Below are positions 28,067-36,828 of a stretch of 64,000 bases of DNA, in pieces (positions within the stretch are counted from its first letter, which is position 1; the number at the start of each line of letters is the position of its first letter). The notes under the pieces are model-generated. The model was given only the letters and a program-made list of their open reading frames with translations, did not search any database and was not told the DNA's origin. The translations under genes were made by a program, and so were the position numbers. Source of the DNA: CAYLKK01 sp964412505 (GTDB lineage: Bacteria; Pseudomonadota; Alphaproteobacteria; UBA3830; CAYLKK01); contig CAYPOM010000005.1 in assembly GCA_964412505.1 (NCBI GenBank), positions 28,905-92,904 of the forward strand, in the 5' to 3' direction.

Positions 28067-28534
28067 CTACTTATTATTTTTCAATTTTTTCAGAGCATCA
28101 ACATCTATCGATATACTTGGTTTTTTCTGATCTATTAAAGCCTCTAGTTCAGCAATAAAACGATCTGAAAGATTTTTTACTATACATTCATAACGACTGT
28201 TCAATGTAGCTCTAATAGTCGCATCGAACTCTTTCTCAAGACGATCTTTTAAAAAACGTGCATGTTTTTCGCTCTCTTCTTTAAATGCAGCGACTGCCTC
28301 AGATGATTTTGCCCGCATCATATTTATTTCATTTTCTATTTCCGCTTTACGTGAATAAGCTGCACTCAGCATCTCTGACGCGTTCTCTTTTAATTTTTCT
28401 GCTTCAGAAATCCTAGACTCAATTTTACTAGAATATTCATCACACATTTTAACAATAGCAAAATACAATTTTTTCCCGAAGAAAAGAAAAAAGCAAAGAA
28501 AAGCTATAAGCACCCATAATTCAGCAGAAAACAT
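28067..28534 (-). CDS. atpF: ATP synthase F0 subunit b
   Basis: Peripheral-stalk subunit anchoring F1 to F0. It has one N-terminal membrane helix (LWVLIAFLCFFLFFGKKLYF) followed by a long charged coiled coil. The length of 155 is typical. It is the last gene of the atpB-E-F'-F cluster, 2 bases after the b'-type gene. In Alphaproteobacteria the F1 genes normally lie elsewhere, which fits their absence here. Confidence 0.93.
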   Translation of the reverse strand: MFSAELWVLIAFLCFFLFFGKKLYFAIVKMCDEYSSKIESRISEAEKLKENASEMLSAAYSRKAEIENEINMMRAKSSEAVAAFKEESEKHARFLKDRLEKEFDATIRATLNSRYECIVKNLSDRFIAELEALIDQKKPSISIDVDALKKLKNNK

Positions 28535-28536
28535 AG

Positions 28537-28983
28537 CTAACTCTCACTCTTATTGTGATACAGCTTATAGTAAGCCGCATCTACAAGCTTTGGCATCTCT
28601 GACAAAATGTCGTTAGATATAGTCTCAACATACCTATTAACTTCATCAATAGATTTAGCACTCTTCTGCAAATTTTCATTGTGTATAGCTTGCATACTAA
28701 TCTCAAGATTTGCCCTAATGTTAGCAATAGCATTACGTTCCTCTGATTCTATTGTCATCCTCGCACTTTCAAGTTCTGCCGCAACTTCACTATCAATCTT
28801 TTCAGCTTCTTTTGCAAATTCCTTAGCCTGATCTAAAATGAAACTAACATAACGCTCACGAGATAAAAACATCCCATCAACTTTCGGCACTATGTAAAAT
28901 TTAGCTATCGCGAATAAAGAGAAAAATGATATGAACAACCAAAAAAGCTGAGAAGCGAATGTTGAACTATCTAGTTGCGGCAT
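28537..28983 (-). CDS. atpG: ATP synthase F0 subunit b' (b2-type)
   Basis: Second b-type stalk subunit, typical of Alphaproteobacteria, cyanobacteria and chloroplasts. The membrane helix QLFWLFISFFSLFAIAKFYIVPKV is followed by an Ala/Glu/Lys-rich coiled coil. The length is 148. Its b' rather than b identity rests on its position right after atpE and on the Pro after the membrane helix (IVPKVDGM). Confidence 0.9.
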   Translation of the reverse strand: MPQLDSSTFASQLFWLFISFFSLFAIAKFYIVPKVDGMFLSRERYVSFILDQAKEFAKEAEKIDSEVAAELESARMTIESEERNAIANIRANLEISMQAIHNENLQKSAKSIDEVNRYVETISNDILSEMPKLVDAAYYKLYHNKSES

Positions 28984-28989
28984 AAAAAC

Positions 28990-29214
28990 CTACTTATAAA
29001 GAATCAAAAATGCGATCAATAAAGCAAACAAAGCGACAGCTTCTGTTAAAGCGAATCCCAAAAAACCTACCAAAGACAAATGCTCTTTTGCTTCAGGGTT
29101 CCTTGCAATAGAACTTATCCAAGTCGAGAAAATATTCCCTAATCCTAATCCAACGCCAAACAACGCGAAAACAGCGAGTCCAGCACCAATCATACGAGCG
29201 GCTTCTGCATCCAT
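28990..29214 (-). CDS. atpE: ATP synthase F0 subunit c
   Basis: Proteolipid of the rotating c-ring. The 74 residues form two membrane helices with the polar loop ARNPEA. The proton-carrying Glu is in GFALTEAVALFALL. It has a GGAG-type ribosome site upstream. No substitution at the ion-binding site is seen, and nothing suggests Na+ specificity. Confidence 0.96.
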   Translation of the reverse strand: MDAEAARMIGAGLAVFALFGVGLGLGNIFSTWISSIARNPEAKEHLSLVGFLGFALTEAVALFALLIAFLILYK

Positions 29215-29241
29215 GATAATTCACTCCTAAGATACGACAAA

Positions 29242-29970
29242 TCAATGTAAATGTATTGCATCATGCAAATACAAGCAAGTAAGTATAGCAAAAACGTACG
29301 CTTGCAAGCAAGCGACTAGAATTTCAAACCCAGTAAGTGCAATATTAACCGCGGCAGGGACGACACCACAAGCCCCCAACATAACAGAGAAAGCTGCAAA
29401 AACCTTCAAAATCGTATGCCCAGCCATCATATTTGCAAAAAGCCTTATAGACAAACTAACAGGTCTAGAAAAATAAGACAAAATTTCTATTGGGACTAAT
29501 ATAGGCTTTAGTATAAATGGGACTCCTTTAGGAACAAAATAACTAAAAAATTTCACTCCATGTATAAAAAATCCAAGCAACGTAACAAATATAAACACAA
29601 TCATAGCAAGAGCAAACGTAACGACGATATGGCTTGTGAATGTAAACATGTATGGTACCATTCCTATTAGATTACCAAAAAGTACAAAGAAAAAAATACA
29701 AAGAACAAAAGGGAAATACTTCATACCAGAAGAACCTACATTTTCCTTAACCATATTCACAACCAAATTATACGAAATTTCGACTAACGACTGGAAACGG
29801 CCAGGAACATTCTTTTTATTTCTAAGCCCAAAAGAAAAAAATGCTGTTATACAAACTAATGCCAATAACATTGAAAATGCAGAGTTAGAAAACGACAGAT
29901 CAACTCCATTTGCAACAAATTGTATTATAGGTCTAATTTCAAACTGATGTAATGGATCTATCATATTCAA
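29242..29970 (-). CDS. atpB: ATP synthase F0 subunit a
   Basis: Stator subunit forming the proton half-channels. The 242 residues have five to six membrane helices. The essential Arg is in SLSIRLFANMMAGH, and the C-terminal helix FEILVACLQAYVFAILTCLYL is typical. It is the first gene of the cluster: no atpI precedes it, unlike many Alphaproteobacteria. The start could be at 29970 or 29964. Confidence 0.97.
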   Translation of the reverse strand: MNMIDPLHQFEIRPIIQFVANGVDLSFSNSAFSMLLALVCITAFFSFGLRNKKNVPGRFQSLVEISYNLVVNMVKENVGSSGMKYFPFVLCIFFFVLFGNLIGMVPYMFTFTSHIVVTFALAMIVFIFVTLLGFFIHGVKFFSYFVPKGVPFILKPILVPIEILSYFSRPVSLSIRLFANMMAGHTILKVFAAFSVMLGACGVVPAAVNIALTGFEILVACLQAYVFAILTCLYLHDAIHLH

Positions 29971-29988
29971 GCACCAACTTAGTAGTTA

Positions 29989-30018
29989 ATTATAACATAT
30001 TATATTATAAACATTCAA
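29989..30018 (-). promoter_or_regulatory. Candidate promoter of the F0 operon
   Basis: On the minus strand TTGAAT (30013-30018), an 18-base spacer and TATAAT (29989-29994) precede atpB. The leader would be only about 12-18 bases, which is short but workable. Confidence 0.5.
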
Positions 30019-30142
30019 ATAACTAGAGATCTTTGCAAATATTAACCAGTGTGACTATTTTTAAAACATAACAACCAAACACGCAAAAAATCACTAACAC
30101 CGCGCATTCTATAGACATATAATTAAGAAATTACAATAAAAC

Positions 30143-31279
30143 CTAATTATTACTTATTTCATAAACTCTCATTTCATCTAAAACGCCTACAAATCTCAAT
30201 TCTCCTGACGCATAATAATCATCTCCGCATTTCTTATCATCTATACTGTAAGATTTATATATATCTTCATACTTTTGTACAGAAATTTTCGTACGACTTT
30301 CAATATTTTCTTCGAACAAACTTACATTAAGAAAACCTCTATAAGTGCTTTGAATTCTTACAGAAAAAAACTCAGAAACACTACCAGAGCCATAACTGTA
30401 CAAACCAATATTTTTACAAGATAAATCTTCCTCAGTATTTGCAAGCAATGAAATTAAGCTAATATATAATGACGCAGTATAGCTGTTTCCTATAAGACGA
30501 TTGTATTTGATAGAATTTTTATTAAAATTATCAGCGTTTCCATACAATGCAATATGCCCCTTCTGTGCCATCTTACAAAATGGAGTATGAAAACAAACAT
30601 AATCCAATTCTATCTCATTAATTGCTTGAAAATTTTCATAAGACTTTTTTAAAAAGCTAAGATACTTTTTAGCAGACAGAGCCCCGTTTACAATAGCCTC
30701 TTTTCTACATACAGGCCGCCAAAAATCCATAGCCTCATCTGCATAAATTCCTGTTTTTGGATTTATGACTGCAATTTCTGGGTTATCAGAAACTATTAAA
30801 GCAACAGCGCCACAACCCTGCGTAGCCTCACCTGGAGTATACAAGCCATAACGAGCTACATCAGACATTATTACAAGAACTTGCTTCCCTGGATTAGCAC
30901 GAACAAAATCATACGCAACAAATAAAGCGGCAGTCCCTGCATAACACGCCTGTTTTATATCGAAAAGCTTGCAAGTATTTTTTAAATTTAAAAATTTATG
31001 TATATATACAGCACAAGACTTAGACTCATCTACACCAGACTCTGTCGCAAAAATTAAAAGATCTATGTTTTCCACACAATATGAATCCATTATATTCTTT
31101 GCTGCAGAAAAACCTAATGTTATCGCATCTTCACATGTGGGTGGAATAGACATTTTTTCTTGCATTAACCCATCATAATATTTTGATATAGGCTGATTAC
31201 GAGCGATAGCAAAATCGCGCATATCTATAAAATATTTAGACGTACTAAAACTTACCCTATTAATACCTATATTTTGCAT
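30143..31279 (-). CDS. mvaS: Hydroxymethylglutaryl-CoA synthase
   Basis: Condenses acetyl-CoA with acetoacetyl-CoA, the first committed step of the mevalonate route to isoprenoids. It has the thiolase-type fold and about 378 residues. Catalytic Cys lies in KQACYAGTAAL, the general-base Glu in ATESGVDESKS, and His in CFHTPFCKM; GNSYTASLYISL is also typical. I prefer ATG 31279 (MQNIGINRVSF) to the in-frame start at 31294. It overlaps the reductase gene's end by about 20 bases, so the two are translationally coupled. Confidence 0.93.
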   Translation of the reverse strand: MQNIGINRVSFSTSKYFIDMRDFAIARNQPISKYYDGLMQEKMSIPPTCEDAITLGFSAAKNIMDSYCVENIDLLIFATESGVDESKSCAVYIHKFLNLKNTCKLFDIKQACYAGTAALFVAYDFVRANPGKQVLVIMSDVARYGLYTPGEATQGCGAVALIVSDNPEIAVINPKTGIYADEAMDFWRPVCRKEAIVNGALSAKKYLSFLKKSYENFQAINEIELDYVCFHTPFCKMAQKGHIALYGNADNFNKNSIKYNRLIGNSYTASLYISLISLLANTEEDLSCKNIGLYSYGSGSVSEFFSVRIQSTYRGFLNVSLFEENIESRTKISVQKYEDIYKSYSIDDKKCGDDYYASGELRFVGVLDEMRVYEISNN

Positions 31280-32309
31280 TTTTACTTCTTTCAATACTCA
31301 AATGTGACTTAATTAATTCGCCATTATTTGTTAAAGCTGCCATCAGAGATAATTCTCCGCACAAAACTGTTGCACCTATTATTGCAGATAAACGCTTAGA
31401 TCCGCCATCATTTAGACCCCCCATCATTTCTAAGTTTTTTCTAGCGAATTCAATATGCTTCCCATTCCCGATAGTTCCAACAATTATGTTTGGCAAATAC
31501 ACTGAAAAATATAAACTTCCATCATTTTGCAAATTCGCATAAGTTATACCTTGAGAGCCTTCTACAATATTAGCTGCATCTTGCCCAGTAGCCAAATAAA
31601 TAGCTAGCAACATATTCGCGAAATGAGAGTTTGCGCTCCTTAGACTACCAGCTAAATTAGAACCAAGCAAATTTTTTGTTGTATTTAATTCACAAATTTT
31701 TTCTGGCGTAGTACGTAACAATGATTTACATACATCTGGAGAAATAATAATTTCAGCATTTACGCGTTTACCTCTGCCACATATTGAATTAATGGCTGAA
31801 ACTTTTTTATCAACACATACATTCCCAGAAACAGATATACACTCGCAATCATATTTCGCTATCACAAAGTTAACAAAATTTTGTGCAGCTTTTGTAACCA
31901 TATTATGACCTGACGCTTCTCCAGATTCTATACATAATCTAACATATAACAAATTACCAACAATTTCATTTGATAAATCTATAAATTTTGTATACTGACT
32001 ACCATCTTCTATAATGTTTTTTATACATTTGTCATTTATGATATTTTCTGATATCGACACAGCATCATTGCAGTTTTTACATTTCAAAATAACAGACCTA
32101 GTCATTGTATCCTGAGACACAAAAACTGAAATTCCTCCACAATTTTCTGCTACTTTTGCACCTCTACACACAGAATAAAACAAAGGACTTTCTAACGTCG
32201 CTAATGGAACTAGAACTTCTTCGACTGCAGACAGATACCTAATCTTCACTGAATCTACAATCTTTGTCGGAATAACTGTATCTGTACTATTCATCAAATG
32301 ACAAGACAT
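31260..32309 (-). CDS. Hydroxymethylglutaryl-CoA reductase
   Basis: Reduces HMG-CoA to mevalonate. Catalytic landmarks are visible: Glu in ATLESPLFYSVCRG, Lys in ELNTTKNLLGS, Asp in TGQDAANIVEGS, and the C-terminal His in KSHLSIERS. The cofactor-loop motif is ESGEASGHNM, where class I enzymes usually have G-D-A-M-G; the change may affect NAD(P)H choice. The overall pattern looks like the class I enzyme. The start is uncertain: GTG 32342, ATG 32309 or ATG 32294. It is paired with mvaS. Confidence 0.92.
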   Translation of the reverse strand: MSCHLMNSTDTVIPTKIVDSVKIRYLSAVEEVLVPLATLESPLFYSVCRGAKVAENCGGISVFVSQDTMTRSVILKCKNCNDAVSISENIINDKCIKNIIEDGSQYTKFIDLSNEIVGNLLYVRLCIESGEASGHNMVTKAAQNFVNFVIAKYDCECISVSGNVCVDKKVSAINSICGRGKRVNAEIIISPDVCKSLLRTTPEKICELNTTKNLLGSNLAGSLRSANSHFANMLLAIYLATGQDAANIVEGSQGITYANLQNDGSLYFSVYLPNIIVGTIGNGKHIEFARKNLEMMGGLNDGGSKRLSAIIGATVLCGELSLMAALTNNGELIKSHLSIERSKNAKYRY

Positions 32310-32455
32310 TGAACTACTCACAAAACGTGTAGATTGTACCACAGATCAACCAAAACACACAGAAATATTTTATTGTTACGAATAGCCATTTTAAAATGAT
32401 AGTTTTTCGCAGTATTTTACACAAAATTAATGCTTAGATTATAAGATATTTATAT

Positions 32456-33061
32456 ATGAATAGAATTCTTATATTTTCAACACTCTTTTGTATATTTAGC
32501 TCTTTACATAATTCTGCATATTGTGAAGAGTTATTTGTCATTGTACCTGAAGCTAGAATAATAGACGCAGAAAAAAGATTAGATTCCCTTTTTCATGAAA
32601 CAGAACAAATAAAAAAAGACTTAGATTCTGTCCAAAACTTGGATGATAAATCTATTATCGCCTCTATCTTCAGCACATTAGCGTCAAGAATACCTGTTAT
32701 AATAAAAAATATAAATAATGCAAATAAAGCAATTAGTGCATTCTATACGACAAATAATGCACTAAAACAAACTCAATCAGCAACAGCAGCGAATGAAATG
32801 CATAACAATTTGTCAGAAATAGAAAGCTTGCTAAATATTTTAAAGAAAGTAACAAAAACAGCAGTAGATCAATCTACAGCAGAAAAATCAGTTTTATCTC
32901 AATATATGAAAACAGACCCGTCGAACAATGGAAATGTAGAAAATAGCTCAGCTCACAGCTATCAAAACATAACAAAATTTTTTAACGTAGTTAAGAAGTA
33001 TTTAGACATCAAAAGGCAAAGTAGCCAAGCTAATACCTCAAAACGCAAAACTGCAAAATAA
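32456..33061 (+). CDS. Secreted coiled-coil protein of unknown function
   Basis: A 201-residue product with a clear signal peptide (NRILIFSTLFCIFSSLHNSAYC). The mature part is predicted almost wholly helical and polar (heptad-like stretches around residues 35-70 and 95-140) with a Lys/Arg-rich end. No family is recognised. It is transcribed away from the mevalonate genes and converges with the Fis-like gene, with only 4 bases between their ends. Confidence 0.55.
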   Translation: MNRILIFSTLFCIFSSLHNSAYCEELFVIVPEARIIDAEKRLDSLFHETEQIKKDLDSVQNLDDKSIIASIFSTLASRIPVIIKNINNANKAISAFYTTNNALKQTQSATAANEMHNNLSEIESLLNILKKVTKTAVDQSTAEKSVLSQYMKTDPSNNGNVENSSAHSYQNITKFFNVVKKYLDIKRQSSQANTSKRKTAK

Positions 33062-33065
33062 CAGT

Positions 33066-33299
33066 CTATATTTCATCTAATTTTTTACGTAGAGTATTCC
33101 TATTAATTCCTAGTATCTTTGCTGCTTTTGTTTGATTGTTTGCCGTATATTTTAAAACTGCATTGAAAATAGCCCCTTCTATTTCACCAATAACAGTTTT
33201 ATATATATTAGCTGGAGGGACTCCGTCAGAGTGCTTTTCTAAAAAATTCGAAACTTCTCGTTCAACCAATTTTGCTAAACTAACTTTTTCTGTATGCAT
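33066..33299 (-). CDS. Fis-type helix-turn-helix protein
   Basis: A 77-residue protein whose C-terminal half is a Fis/NtrC-type DNA-binding domain (EGAIFNAVLKYTANNQTKAAKILGINRNTLRKKL). It follows dusB by 18 bases. In gammaproteobacteria dusB-fis is standard; in Alphaproteobacteria dusB (nifR3) is usually followed by ntrB-ntrC, and NtrC ends in just such a domain. The gene could therefore be a true Fis-like protein or the surviving tail of ntrC. The intact frame with its own start favours a functional small protein. Confidence 0.8.
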   Translation of the reverse strand: MHTEKVSLAKLVEREVSNFLEKHSDGVPPANIYKTVIGEIEGAIFNAVLKYTANNQTKAAKILGINRNTLRKKLDEI

Positions 33300-33317
33300 G
33301 CGATATTCTCCGTTGCA

Positions 33318-34274
33318 TTAAAAACTATACGACAAGAAAAACTTATTTAGATTTTCCTTTATTTTATCTACATTTTCAAGTGTATTTATAGATTGTCTAA
33401 AATTAGATGCATTATGTAATCCCTTACTATACCAACAAAAATGTTTCCTAAAAATCTTTATTCCCGCATCAGTTCCATAAAATAACAGATTCTCTTCAAA
33501 GTGCTCAAGAATAATATTTAAAAGTTCCTCAGCATTTGGTCTAAATGGAACTGAACCATTTCCACTCATCATTTTGATTATATTTGATAAAATCCATGGT
33601 CTACCTAAAACTTCACGTCCTAACATCAGACAATCACATTTTGACTCTGCTAAAGCTTTTCCAAAATTTTCTTCATTAATATCTCCATTGCAAATCACAG
33701 GAATATTCGCTGCATTTTTTACATTGCAAATAGCCTGCCAATCTGCTTTTCCACTGTAACCTTGCGCCCTAGTTCTACCATGAACGACCAAAAAAGATAT
33801 CCCCACATTTTCCAGTTTATTCGCCAATATTGTCGCATTTTTATTAGTTTCATCCCAACCTAAACGCATTTTAACTGAAACTGGGACTTCAACTGCACGC
33901 ACAACATTTTCTGCAATTCTGCATGCTAAATCTTCATCTTTCATAAGAGCCGCCCCTGCATTTCCGTTCACTATTTTTTTTGCAGGGCATCCCATATTTA
34001 TGTTAATTTGAGTTGCACCAAAATCTACACACATTTTTGCTGCTTCAGCCATAGTGTGTGGCACATCTCCAAAAATTTGAACTATTCTATCTGGACTATT
34101 ATCAAACTGAATCAACCTCTTGTACGTTTTTTCATTTTTTCGAGATATAGCTTCTGATGATACCATTTCAGAAATAACAAAAGACGCACCAAATTTTAAA
34201 ACCAACTTGCGAAAAGGTGCATCGGTTATTCCAGCCATAGGAGCAAGCCAAACAGTATTACGATAATGGTTCAT
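33318..34274 (-). CDS. dusB: tRNA-dihydrouridine synthase (DusB/NifR3 family)
   Basis: FMN-dependent reduction of uridines in tRNA. The 318 residues open with WLAPMAGITDAPFR. The family motif QININMGCPAKKI holds the catalytic Cys. FMN/RNA-binding segments VSVKMRLGWD, VHGRTRAQGYSGKADW, VICNGDI and LMLGREVLGRPW are all present. It has no defect and is followed by the Fis-like gene. Confidence 0.95.
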   Translation of the reverse strand: MNHYRNTVWLAPMAGITDAPFRKLVLKFGASFVISEMVSSEAISRKNEKTYKRLIQFDNSPDRIVQIFGDVPHTMAEAAKMCVDFGATQININMGCPAKKIVNGNAGAALMKDEDLACRIAENVVRAVEVPVSVKMRLGWDETNKNATILANKLENVGISFLVVHGRTRAQGYSGKADWQAICNVKNAANIPVICNGDINEENFGKALAESKCDCLMLGREVLGRPWILSNIIKMMSGNGSVPFRPNAEELLNIILEHFEENLLFYGTDAGIKIFRKHFCWYSKGLHNASNFRQSINTLENVDKIKENLNKFFLSYSF

Positions 34275-34304
34275 GATTTATAACTAACAAAAACAAATAA
34301 TATT

Positions 34305-35204
34305 TTATGCAGCCCTTTTGCTAATTACAAGGTAATTACAAAAAATGATCAGCACCAAACCAGATATTATATATATATTTGGCTTTATATTCCAAAAAAA
34401 TATATCAACAAATATAACAGGAATAGCAATTACATAGCATGTTACAGCGAGTTCTGATGCTTGTGTTATACTGAAGGCATAATGAATTAAATATTGAGAC
34501 AAAGTCCCCAAAATTCCGACTAATAAAAAATAAAATAGCAAAGAATAGCCATCATGAATAGGAACCCAATATTTATACGAAAAGAACAAAGAAACAAAGA
34601 ACAAAACTACATTATGATATAACATTATTACATATATGTTTTCTGTCTTTGTTAAACGCCTAATAAGAACATTATTCAATGCAGAAAATATAGCTCCAAA
34701 TAGAGCTAGCAAAGCACCAATGTTCAGATAAGCCTCAGCATTTAAATTTGGTTTAAGTATAAGTAACGCCCCTATTAACCCTAGCATTATAGATATTAGG
34801 ATATTCCCAGTTATCTTTTCTCCTAGTATAAAATAGCTGAAAGGCAACACAAACAATGCAGTCATATAGCCAATAGCATGTACCTCTGTCATTGCAGAAT
34901 ATTTATACGCAGTAATAAAAAGCATTGTGTTAATAGAAGCAATTATTGCTCTAAAAACATGCTCTTTAACTTTTTTAGTTTCAAATGGATTATATCTATA
35001 AAACACGCAAATAGTAGCAATCGGAATTAGCCGTGATACTGTTCGAAAAAACACAACCTGAGGAGCTGTATAATCAAGCAAAAAACCCTTGCAAATTGTA
35101 TCTGTAAAAAGATTCATAAGCAAAGCGAATATCATCACTACATTGCCAATAGCAATATTTTTCACTTTTTTATGCGACAAAAAATTTTTATGTGAAAGTA
35201 TCAT
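34305..35204 (-). CDS. DMT-superfamily (EamA) permease
   Basis: Inner-membrane transporter with about ten helices in two EamA repeats (about residues 20-145 and 160-290). The length is about 299. Related carriers in intracellular bacteria import metabolites such as S-adenosylmethionine, but the substrate here cannot be read. I chose ATG 35204 over TTG 35213. It begins shortly after tRNA-Lys on the same strand. Confidence 0.85.
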   Translation of the reverse strand: MILSHKNFLSHKKVKNIAIGNVVMIFALLMNLFTDTICKGFLLDYTAPQVVFFRTVSRLIPIATICVFYRYNPFETKKVKEHVFRAIIASINTMLFITAYKYSAMTEVHAIGYMTALFVLPFSYFILGEKITGNILISIMLGLIGALLILKPNLNAEAYLNIGALLALFGAIFSALNNVLIRRLTKTENIYVIMLYHNVVLFFVSLFFSYKYWVPIHDGYSLLFYFLLVGILGTLSQYLIHYAFSITQASELAVTCYVIAIPVIFVDIFFWNIKPNIYIISGLVLIIFCNYLVISKRAA

Positions 35205-35222
35205 GTATATCAAACTAAAGAA

Positions 35223-35298
35223 TGGTGGGCACTGCAGGGTTCGAACCTGCGGCCTCCTGATTAAAAGTCAGAAGCTCTACCGACTGAGCTAAGTGCCC
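35223..35298 (-). tRNA. tRNA-Lys (anticodon TTT)
   Basis: A full cloverleaf on the minus strand: acceptor GGGCACT/AGTGCCC, D-arm with GCTCAGTCGGTAGAGC, anticodon loop CTTTTAA (anticodon at 35263-35265), and T-arm with GGTTCGAACC. The discriminator A and CCA are encoded. Confidence 0.97.
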
Positions 35299-35618
35299 AC
35301 TAAACTGTTTGAAGTATATTACATTACAATCGATATTGCAAACGTTTTTTTGTGCAGGCAGATTAAAAGTAGAAGTTGAACGGAGTGATTTATAGGAGAG
35401 TAGAGAAATATTGTATTATAAATGCTGTCTTTTAAAAGAACTACCAGACGATTGGATGATATATTAAGAAGCGCTGAAGAAGCACATAAAGCTTTAATTA
35501 TAATTTCTAAATAATAAATACAAAATTAGACTAATAATAGCCACACGGATGGTTTTAAATACAAGTCCCTCATGAATTAATAAATAAAGATTTCAGTTTA
35601 TTACCTTAACCTGACTTT
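35299..35618 (+). mobile_element. Third IS30-like remnant in the gap beside tRNA-Lys
   Basis: An IS30-type end occurs at 35358-35390 (GCAGATTAAAAGTAGAAGTT, then GAACGGAGTGATT). Downstream, at 35420-35515, a degraded copy of the transposase start is recognisable at DNA level (block TTTTAAA, then GATATATTAAGAAG). It leaves a 30-codon frame with no ribosome site. The rest of the gap up to 35618 holds no gene that I can see. Confidence 0.6.
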
Positions 35619-36788
35619 TCAAAAACTATTTGGATGTGAAATTTTAAATTCGGCAGCAAACACATTATGTTTACTGCCTAGTTTTTCTAAAGTTGTTGTA
35701 TATGTTTTTACTCTCCTATATTCACACAGAAAGGTTAACAAATGGTTAACGCAACACTCAAATCCAACTTTTTTGATACTTATTTGGTTGTTTTTAGATA
35801 AATTGTTCGTTTTTTTTCGAAATACATATCCTAGATACACTACGTGATCGCCAAAATTGCAAGATATCTTGTATTTATATATTCTTCCAGAATCACCGAG
35901 CGTATCATTCAAACTTGTAAATGATTTCTTATTATTGATGTAATTAAATTCAAATGATATATTTTTATATCCAATTCCACCACCAAATAAATATGAGTTT
36001 AATGGTCTCACATCTTTTTTTCTATGCCTTCCGACCTTTCCACCTGCAAGAAATTTATAGTTTAAACCACTTGTTGCGCCTCTTTCGTAAGAACATACAC
36101 CAGAAAGGACATTCTTACTGTTTATTGTCTCTTTATAGTCGTAAAAATGCATTCTATTTGAATCAGGAGAATATGACAGCGCCAATTTCCAACCACGAAT
36201 TAATGGAGAAATCCACAAAAATTTTGTAGATATATCATTCCATGGATTTAAGAAATAATTATCTAATTTACCTGTATCATTTCTAGATAAATAAGAATAC
36301 CTTTGCAATCTATTAATGCCATAAAGATCATTTACCCCATCTATTATAGAAGAATAAAAAATCGCATCTCGATCATTACCGATTCTTATTTCGCCAATAT
36401 AATCAAATATATAGTATATATAGCTTCTATACAATTCTGATTTTCTAAAGTTTTTTTCAACAGATTTGTCTAGCTTGAATTCACATAAAATGCCGCCTGT
36501 ATGATCTCCTCTATTATAAACACGATAATCAGCTATTACATCTGCTAAAAATTCACAATACAAGTTTTCCGCTCTTTGAGTATCTAACGATACTAAACCA
36601 GAGTAAATATCTGCTGATATTTCCAATTTACTATTCAAGCAATTTTTTATACTTTTAATATCATCAATAATAGGCTCATCACTATCTATAACTTGATTCA
36701 TGTATTTTTGAATATAAGAAATATTCGAAGCGAAAGAAAAATTGACTGTCATATATGATATTAAAAATAGAAATGGTAATTTACACAT
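35619..36788 (-). CDS. Putative outer-membrane beta-barrel protein
   Basis: About 389 residues. A signal peptide (KLPFLFLISYMTVNFSFAS) is followed by a soluble-looking N-terminal third. The C-terminal two thirds has alternating, aromatic-rich beta strands (for example SFEFNYINNKKSF, HVVYLGYVFRK, FLCEYRRVKTYTTTL). It ends in Phe, as many outer-membrane barrels do. It resembles a diverged porin but I cannot name a family. ATG 36788 gives the better signal peptide than GTG 36809. It follows the GT-C-like gene by 40 bases on the same strand. Confidence 0.6.
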   Translation of the reverse strand: MCKLPFLFLISYMTVNFSFASNISYIQKYMNQVIDSDEPIIDDIKSIKNCLNSKLEISADIYSGLVSLDTQRAENLYCEFLADVIADYRVYNRGDHTGGILCEFKLDKSVEKNFRKSELYRSYIYYIFDYIGEIRIGNDRDAIFYSSIIDGVNDLYGINRLQRYSYLSRNDTGKLDNYFLNPWNDISTKFLWISPLIRGWKLALSYSPDSNRMHFYDYKETINSKNVLSGVCSYERGATSGLNYKFLAGGKVGRHRKKDVRPLNSYLFGGGIGYKNISFEFNYINNKKSFTSLNDTLGDSGRIYKYKISCNFGDHVVYLGYVFRKKTNNLSKNNQISIKKVGFECCVNHLLTFLCEYRRVKTYTTTLEKLGSKHNVFAAEFKISHPNSF

Positions 36789-36828
36789 TTTTTTAGATAT
36801 AAAACACACAAAGCGATTTTAACACATT

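Noticed and set aside
35421..35513. 30-codon frame downstream of the IS30 end near tRNA-Lys
   Set aside because: No ribosome site, and it aligns at DNA level with the degraded transposase start, so it is kept only as part of the IS remnant.
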